Shown here piece by piece: positions 56,875 to 64,000 of a stretch of DNA of 64,000 bases. The DNA lies in assembly GCA_009746045.1 (NCBI GenBank), contig RPFO01000156.1, positions 1,545,381 to 1,609,380 on the forward strand, in the 5' to 3' direction. Every line of letters begins with the position of its first letter. Within the stretch, counting starts at the first letter, position 1. Origin of the DNA: Mesostigma viride. Its lineage: Eukaryota; Streptophyta; Mesostigmatophyceae; Mesostigmatales; Mesostigmataceae. The translations under genes and the position numbers were made by a program. The notes under the pieces are model-generated. The model did not search any database. It saw only the letters and a list, made by a program, of their open reading frames with translations, and was not told where the DNA came from.

Positions 56875-57626
56875 GCCTTGCGCAGCATCTTGGTGATGTT
56901 ACCGTCGAGTCGTTGCTCCAGCTCCTGCGTCAGTGTCCAGGTCTCGGCGCCGTAGGTCAGGATCGTCAGAATGACGACCTTGAAGAGGTCACGCTTGACG
57001 ATCCGGGGTATAGGGCGGGGTTGCTCCACCAGCGGCGGTGGTCATGGAGTTGCGCCCACGCCATGCCGATCCGTGTCGTCAGGTCGTCCTCGCAGTCGGG
57101 AAGCCAACTGCCGAGCAGCTTGAAGCGGCCTGAAGTAGGGTAGTTGACCTCGGCGTCGTCTAAGAGCTAGGCGGAGTGTGGGTGGGGGCCCTGCCATGCC
57201 GAGGGCCAGGGCCTCCGTTTTGGGGCTGATTTCTAGACCAACCGCCCGAGCCTCGAGCGCCAGGCAGTCCAGCCAAAGTTGGGCCGAGACTCCGGCTTCT
57301 CGATGAGCGTGATGTCGTCGGCATTAATTAATTAATTAATTAATTAATTAATTAATTAATGAATTAATTAATAGACACGTGACTGCGTCACGTGAGCATA
57401 AGTCCTCAGTGGGAGGGGAACATGGGATGGAGTCGCCCGCATAAATGAGGTCAGCTAGTAAATTCTGCTTGTTAGTCGGCCCCCCTTCTCCAAGCTCGTT
57501 CGTGATCGCTAGGCCAGGGGCACGGCCTGCAATGCTAGCAAAGCGAGCACGTGCCTGGCGCATAACATAATCCACTACAATAATCCCCCTGTCCATGGCA
57601 TATCTGTAACTAGTGCAAGCTATCAA
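56875..57626 (-). pseudogene. LINE-A copy 3 reverse transcriptase segment with a self-insertion at the YADD box
   Basis: In minus sense IVVDYVMRQ...ADLIYA is followed by 114 bp that are the 3' end of another LINE-A (CTCCCACTGAGGACTT, hairpin, TCTATTAATTAA tail, 57438-57325), flanked by GCAT on both sides. The interrupted frame then resumes with the remaining catalytic residues (ADDITLIE) and VILTILTYGAETWTLT. The catalytic YADD box is therefore cut by a member of its own family. Confidence 0.8.
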
Positions 57627-57902
57627 TACTTCATTTTTGCATGGTTATTTCGAGTTAATTGTGCTGGTGTTTTCCTTTACATACACATAGAGACCCCATG
57701 CATGGCCAGTCTGGACAATACGTTGAATGCGGGGCTGAAATGTTAAGCCCATGTGACCGTCAAGTACACATTGCACAAGGTTAATGCTGTGCACAACGAT
57801 CGACCATTTTGCAAAATTGTTGCAGAGTTATATATGAGCCCATTCTGTTGCCCGGCAAAGTTCGGGAACATACGTGATGAAAGCCGCTAGCCTAATGCTT
57901 TT

Positions 57903-60900
57903 TTAGCAGCATGGTTTAGCTGCGATCGGCGCCGTATTCTTTTTCAGCCACGCGAGCGCCTTCTCTGAGCACAGTGGAGAGATCTGCACACCATGAAAAC
58001 ACAAGGAGGAAAAATATCCATACTTGTGAGATGGGATGTTCACGTCCTGGCCCATCATTGCGCATGTCCAAACAAACAACTACTTTCTTCATGCCTGGGG
58101 TACGAGTTATGCGAGCAAACACGTGTGTAGTTCATGTCAGCCACGACGAAACTTGCGGGCGAATGAGTCCATCTATCGTGTCTATCGTCAAGCTGTCCGT
58201 GTATGGATCCATGAGACATCCAGCTTGTCGTGTAAATTGATTTATTAATCCAGCTTGTCGCACACAAACTTTGCCACATGGGACGGCCCAAAAAGCGCAC
58301 ATGAGCCATACAGTTGTCTCCTTGATACAGTGCACGCTGGTCACACATGAGACATACGGTGCACGCTGATAACACATGAGCCATACAGTGCACGCTGGTC
58401 ACACATGAGCCATACAGTGCACGCTGGTCACACATGGCCATTAGCCACACAGTGTCCATGAGCAAGCGTATGCATGCATGTGCCTATAACAGGAGCTAGT
58501 GGCTGCCCTGTGAAGCTGGCTGTGTGTGTGTCCGTGTGTGTGTGTGTGTGCACGAGCGCATATGACAAATGGTTGTGTAAGCGGGAGGCTCGGTGGTGGG
58601 GCCAGAGGATAGTCCACATGGGTCACGCCTTCCGTGGTAGCAACCCTACTACCATGTTTTCTTTCCAAGCCACCCTGAACATCCCTGGGGATCACCCTGG
58701 GGATGCGTCGTAGAAACACCCTCCTGCCGCCACCCACCTTATCGTACACCTCCTTGTGGTAGTGGTTGATCCAGTCCAATTCCACAGGCGACAGCAAGTG
58801 CAGCGCCAGCATCTTGGCCTGATGTCCACACACGGGAGGCGCACACACAAGAGGCCCAGGGTGTCATCCAGAATACGGGCAATGCAGGTACAAAAGTAAG
58901 CACGGTTCACCTTTGCATGGGTGAAAGCCACTAAGAAAATGTGCCAAAGCATTTGTGCAGGTATGGTGAAGGTACAATGCAGGTAAAAAATAAGTACAAT
59001 GCCGGCGAAAATGCTGGTAAAATGCTGGCACAACGGTACCACAATGCCGGAGCAATGCTGGTACAATGCTGGCATAATGCTGGCTGGGGGCCGGCGTTCC
59101 TTGCCATCACAGCGCAAGGAGTGACGATGGAGGATGCGACGAGGCGTTGCTTGCCATCATAGCGATGGAGGATGCGACGAGGCGTTGCAAGGGATTGGGA
59201 TCTGAAAACGTGGCACGTCTGTGATGAGTTCCGGTTGCGTGCTTCAAGGAATGACGCCCTGCTGGCAGCCCGCTGCGGGAACTCCCATGCACATTACATA
59301 CTACCAGGTTAAGGTGGTGCTGTATAAAAATGCTGTTCCAATCCTGTTAAAAATGCTGTTCCACTCCTCTCTACTACTGTCCCTGTCACGTGAGCTCCTA
59401 TATACCCACCTGGATTGGGCAGAAGGTCAGCCGCTCGAAAGACAGGAAGGGTATGCTGCCAAAGCTGTTGGGCGTGTCGGCCTTCTTGATCACCTCCAGG
59501 TTCTGCAGTATCGCCACAAAACAGGGGCCCAAGATGTGACCCCAGTATGGGACCCCGAAGGCCAATCAGTAGTGAGTCAGCACTGGGACCATGTGATCCG
59601 TGTAGAGATGTGGGCGGGGTCATGGTAGATTACGTGGTAATTGGAGAGAGAGCAGTAGGCATGCGAACAGGTAGCTGGGGGAGTTTGTGATACCCTGGTG
59701 CACCATATCCGTACCATGGTGCCACTGCATAGCGTGATTAGTAGTATACGGCATGGCATATAGTAGATACTGAATAGCATTATTACTAATATATGGTATG
59801 GCATGTAGTCTGATTTTGATACTGCGTACTATAATTACTAACATTCGGCGTGGCGGCCCCCCGATGTAGATGCCTATCCGGGGTCCTCATAGTAGCCGAG
59901 CATACTATATACGGACTGATGCCACTGGACTATAGTACAAACTACTACTTCATTCGATAATCCCCCCACCTCGATGCGGATGCTGGACTGGCTGTCCTGG
60001 TAGGTAGCGCGGGGTACCATACAACTACACCACTAGTATACTATAATATTACTATATACTACATAATACAATATAATACTACTATTACTAAAATACTATT
60101 TACTATATTACTAAAATATGATTAGTTTAGTATAATATTACCATATGTACTATCATATACTAGTACATTCATTAATATACGAGTACATTCCATCAAGGCC
60201 CCACCTCGATGCGGATGCCAAATTGGCCGTCCTCGTAATACCCCGGCTCATTGCTCACGATCATGCCCGCCTTGAGGCCCGTCATGTTGCCGAAGCGAGG
60301 CGACACGCTCTGGGGCCCCTCGTGCACGCCCAGCGCCGCACCCACACCATGGCCCGTGCCTGCCAGGATTTTCACGTGTCCAGACATCACCCGCCCCAAG
60401 AGTGTCAAGAATCATGACCGTTAGCCAGTAGCTATACCCCGTGAACTAGTACAGCTGAACAGTACTGCATTCTGCAATTATCCGAACAAACGCAAGCCAT
60501 ATTTCACACGTTCGCGGCAGTCAGGTAGCAAGGTTAGCCAAATAGCACTGCTGACCCTATTTGTTGCACCCTATATCCATTCAAAAAGTGCTTGCCTGCC
60601 TCCCATACGTCACATTTGTGACAGTAGCCAGGAGTGCAGCCAACAAGAGCGGTGGCAACTACCGCGGCTTCTACAGCATGATAGAGAGAACGCCCGCCGT
60701 CCGTCACACAGGGTGGCGATAGCACCACTAGCATTAAGCAACGCTCTTTACCGCAGTCTCGAATCCCTTGTCAGGTGAATGCCTCCCCTACCCTTCACGA
60801 GACGACAACAGCGACGCCGGCAGCAACAGATGAGACATTCATCACTGCAGTTTGTACAACGTGGAACAGGCACGCCTGCCACCTGTCACACATGGCAAAG

Positions 60901-63419
60901 GCAGTAACACCCATCAAGATGGCAGCTTGCGCTGGTGTCACGACCGAGTGACTGCCTAGCTTTTTTGCCGCAAACGGGATGACTGTAGCGGCGGCTAGTA
61001 GAAAGTAACCAATGGTTGCCATGTAACCAGGAGTACAAAACAAAAAGTCGCGCTGCAGAACATGATCCCTCTGAAATTACAACGAAATCCCGTTGTAAAA
61101 CCGAATGGGAGTGCCCAACATGCTGCCTGTGCCTAGTAGGACGACGACGCAAATGATGTCCATTGCCTGTCACTGGACAATGAAGCTATTAAAGGAAAAG
61201 CACCTCGTTCCACCTCTCTCAAGTTCTCTTCACGAAGACCTCGTGGTCAGGCACGGTCATGAGCCGAGTGAATGCTAGGCTTTCAAGGGGGTCAACGTCC
61301 ACAGCTCTAGTGTAGAGAGTCGATGAGTGCCTGCACGGTGCCAATCCCAGTTCCCTGGTCTGCACGCACAAACACCTGAACGTCTGCATCCCTGCGTGCC
61401 CGCCTGAACACCTGCGCCCCTGCCTGCCCGCCTGCTCGCCTTGCCCTCCACGGGCACCACCAGGCTGTCACCCCACAAGTAAATCAACAAGCAGTGATGA
61501 ACCACCAGTAGCTATTTACATACGCACCGTGCCGGTAGTCGAGGCCAAACTTCCAGAGCTCCTTGCGCGCCAGGATGTCGAGCGCAAACCCAGGCGTGCC
61601 CTCAGGGAACACCTGCTGGTCAAGTGCGATGTGGCCCTGTGCATGGCAGGTGCAGCGGATGACAGCATGACACAGACAGCGGGTGACAGCATGAGCATGC
61701 ATGCGCGGGTGAGAGCGACCCCATAGAGGAGGGCTGGACCAGCGCGATGCGGCACTGTGATGCCACTGGTTCAAAGGAAGGGGCTGCCAGCATAACACTG
61801 ACAGTTGGGGCCGAAATGGGCACACAGGCGTGGGTGAGAGTGCGCATGGAAAGGGCTGCTCCATCGCTGTTAATGTGACATCGACTTCGGTGCTAGGTGG
61901 TGGATGCCAGCAGCCAGCTGGTGGGTTTGAGGCACCCGGGGCAAGCATGTGTGGGTGAGATACACATGTGTGGGCGAGCGGCCACTGCTGGTCTCCGAGT
62001 AATGCAGCCCTGATGTTTGTCATAGGGAGAGAATGCCAGCAGCAAGCACGTGGTTGGGGGCAACCACAACAACCATGCCTGCCATGACAGACAGAGTTGT
62101 TGCTGGGCGCGGTGATGTCATTCCACTGTCGCTGAAAGCCAGCGGACAAAACGGTACTGCCTGGGCTGACATCGTCACGTTGGGAGTCTATAGCAACCAG
62201 CACACCGTATAAAAAAGCCGTGTTCTCGCGTGCCATGACTGCAATTGAATTCGATTTCATTTAGTTTGATTTTATTGGCAAGCATGAAGCCATGCACAAA
62301 TCAGGCGACGCAAGGCTCACACGAGTACTACAAAAGCTGCCTCCTCAAAGCGACCCTGCTGCTTTCGCGTGAGGCACTCTAAGTACAAGAAGAACCGAGA
62401 GTACCACCATCAAGTCCAACAAAGAAACGGATAGTGGTCTATGCCTAACTAATAGCGACCCACCTGCAGCACGCGCGTGAGGCACTCTTTAAGTACAAGA
62501 AGAACCGACAGTACTACCATCAAGTCCGATAAAGAAACGAATAGTGGACTATGCCTAACTAAAAGTGACCTAACTAATAGTGACCCACCTGCAGCAAGCG
62601 CGTGAAGCATTGCAAGATCAACAGTACAAGCAAGCATGGACAAGTAACCCGCATTTGCGACCCACCTGCAGCACACACACGTGGGGCACCGCAAGGCTTT
62701 TGAACAGAACAAGGCTAGTACAAACAAGTTGACCCGAGTAAGCCACCAACCTGCAGCACGCGTGTGAAACACTCCTTCTGCCGTTCGGTGGGCGTCCCGA
62801 AGTGGACCGTGCGCGTGATGTCGGTCGTGCCGTCCTCATACTGGCCACCACTGTCCAGCAGGAACAGGTCATCGGCGTTCACATTGCGACAGGTGTCCTT
62901 CTGGGCGCGGTAGTGGATGACCTGGGGGCATGTGCGGCCGGATAAGGACAGGTGGCAAGGCAGGGGTGCGCCGAGGTAAACTGACTAGCATCCAAGGAAA
63001 CTTCCCCTGCGTCGTTAGAGCGAACATGAACACACACTACCGAGGAAAAACAGCCCAACACTCTTGGCAAAACAAGGAAAATACATTGTGTTTTGTGTAA
63101 AAACACAATGAGAAAAGAAAGCAAACGTGTGTCGAGTGGAATAATGTTTTTTTGGGCCAAAGGTATGCGCCGCATTACCATCCTGTTTCCAAATGTGAAG
63201 CATCCATTCCTTCATTCCTTGCATTGTCACCCTCTGGTTCTTTTCATAGTAGTATCATTTCCTTGCAACACGGATCGCTTGTCTTTTGCACGACGATTCC
63301 CTGGATTTTGGCATCCGTACCGCTCCGTTTGCCCCCGACCCAGCGATGGTGTCAAAGGAGGTGTCGAGGAAGCCACCCGCCGCCTCGCGGAAACTCTTGA
63401 GCTTCTCGCCAACGAGATA
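57903..63419 (-). CDS. Xaa-Pro aminopeptidase (aminopeptidase P, M24B), C-terminal seven exons
   Basis: Exons, 5' to 3': 63419-63321, 62921-62751, 61636-61528, 60359-60205, 59502-59410, 58818-58738, 57983-57903 (stop TAA 57905-57903). All introns are GT-AG and all phases agree (789 bases). The enzyme removes N-terminal residues preceding proline and needs two metal ions. All five metal ligands are visible: Asp in FLLDSGGQY, Asp in [15 protein letters not shown], His in [16 protein letters not shown], Glu in [12 protein letters not shown] and Glu in [24 protein letters not shown] and LTFCPIQ also match the eukaryotic cytosolic type. The creatinase-like N-terminal domains must lie right of 64000; the first acceptor (63421-63420) is the least certain boundary. 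The gene ends [18 protein letters not shown]. Confidence 0.95.
59853..60215 (-). repeat. Copies of an aminopeptidase P exon end and donor in the following intron
   Basis: The true exon end (60205) reads CCACCTCGATGCGGATGCC on the plus strand. Copies occur at about 59966 (CCACCTCGATGCGGATGCTG, continuing GGCTGTCCT) and 59861 (CCGATGTAGATGCC, continuing GGTCCTCATAGTAGCCGAG). The copied stretch includes about 45 bp of coding sequence. Confidence 0.85.
60420..61527. other. Long intron of the aminopeptidase P gene; no second gene recognised
   Basis: Contains a short inverted segment near 61077-61096 (TTACAACG-CGTTGTAA) and C-T repeats of CACCTGCGCC type near 61370-61440. No coding region is supported. 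Confidence 0.5.
62345..62780 (-). repeat. Five serial copies of an aminopeptidase P exon end and donor
   Basis: The true junction at 62751 (plus strand CCAACCTGCAGCACGCGTGT) is followed into the intron by copies at about 62659, 62582, 62457 and a decayed one at 62351, each with CCCACCTGCAGCA-GCG-type sequence. The copies at 62457 and 62351 also share about 100 bp of downstream sequence. In gene sense the first three copies read CTGCAG then GTGGGT, a better donor than the true GTTGGT. Confidence 0.92.
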
Positions 63420-64000
63420 CTGCCACCGGGCACGCACAGGCACGTATACAGGTAGCACATGCAGAGGCAGGGAACGTGTGTTATATGCGTGTGAGCATAT
63501 TTCAGGCATGTGAGCATATCGTGTCATGGCCGAACAACAAATAGGGCACTACATGCTGCCGAGCATGTATTGTCTATGGACACGTGATCAGAGCAACGGC
63601 AGCGGACATTGTGCGCAATTGGCTCTCGACGCCAAAGTGAGGTCCGTGGAGCGTTCAGTGAAACAGTAAAACAAAGAGATTCACGGAGATCTATTTAACT
63701 AATAATTACAACGATAGTAATAATAATAATAATGATAATAAAAATAAAACCCCTACCGCTTGATTGATACACAACACCTGGGTATATGCCTATATGTCCT
63801 CGCAAGGTACGCTCCTTACGCAAACCATGCACGTTGTTAGTTCTAGTTCCAGTTCCCAAGGTGGAGACATGCCATGGACTCAAGGAAAAGGGCGGCTGAG
63901 CAATGCCCCCCAAACCAAACTGAACCAGGTTTTAAATGGCCTCCCAGGAAAAAAACAATGTCTCAGAAACCGGATCTCAGCTTACTGGAACGCACACGCA
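63420..64000. other. Intron or upstream part of the aminopeptidase P gene
   Basis: A TAA/ATAATAATAATAATG microsatellite lies at 63715-63740. No further exon could be identified, so the missing N-terminal exons are presumably beyond the window. Confidence 0.5.

Larger units (their letters stand above)
39595..57626 (-). mobile_element. LINE-A copy 3, one element split by nested insertions
   Basis: Minus-strand order: 57626-57439 (IIVVDYVMRQARARFASIAG, ending ADLIYA); 57324-56873 (ADDITLIEKP, VILTILTYGAETWTLT, QRLDGNITKMLRKAL); 47612-47564; 47317-47018; 44595-44363 (3' end); and a TTAATTAA tail at 39606-39595. The joins are checked against copy 1: TKMLR...GCACATTAG...ATGAGGAT reads continuously there (8095-8165) but is split by 9.25 kb here. 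Insertions in order are a 114-bp LINE-A tail piece, a large piggyBac-like element, LINE-B copy b, LINE-B copy a (with a MITE inside) and a Penelope-like element in the tail. Confidence 0.82.

Overview
This is eukaryotic nuclear DNA. The genes are split by spliceosomal introns, most of the window is retrotransposons and simple repeats, and there is no operon structure. The Penelope-like element with its GIY-YIG domain at the N terminus (a type reported from the green lineage and some protists), the chromodomain Ty3/gypsy element, and an EGF-repeat glycosyltransferase together suggest an alga, most likely green. I cannot name the species. A run of N (39341-39464) and several one-base deletions in short G/C runs suggest a long-read assembly that was not fully polished.

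Three host genes can be read. (1) 874-1485 (+): two exons that look like the C-terminal region of a MON1-type vacuolar trafficking protein (tentative). (2) 15386-26636 (-): a complete 13-exon gene whose splice phases close exactly to 692 codons. It encodes a type II membrane protein with an N-terminal anchor, about five EGF-like modules and a GT29 (sialyltransferase-like) catalytic domain. (3) 57903-63419 (-): seven exons, again phase-consistent, giving the metallopeptidase half of an Xaa-Pro aminopeptidase (aminopeptidase P). Its N-terminal half lies beyond the right edge.

The rest is mobile or repetitive. 2.7-6 kb holds paired copies of unclassified repeats. 6-9.8 kb holds LINE relics (family 'LINE-A'), one carrying an hAT-like MITE and an expanded (TCCCA)n array, and a solo Penelope terminal repeat. 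10.7-15.4 kb is a hexanucleotide satellite with 709 uninterrupted GGG-AAT units that ends 10 bp from the stop codon of gene 2. 27751-39585 is an 11.8 kb Ty3/gypsy chromovirus on the minus strand, with a 5-bp target duplication and an extra coding region downstream of integrase.

39.6-57.6 kb is a single LINE-A copy blown apart by nested insertions. These are a Penelope-like element with identical 204-bp terminal repeats, two LINE-B copies with clear target duplications, a 1.7 kb piggyBac-like MITE inside one LINE-B, and a 9.25 kb piggyBac-like element that itself contains a restriction-like-endonuclease LINE ('LINE-C').

The most unusual observation is in the introns of genes 2 and 3. At least seven introns carry serial, partly decayed copies of the adjacent exon end plus its 5' splice site, and one carries copies of an exon start. 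It looks as if introns there grow by tandem duplication of their own exon-intron junctions, leaving arrays of decoy or alternative splice donors.
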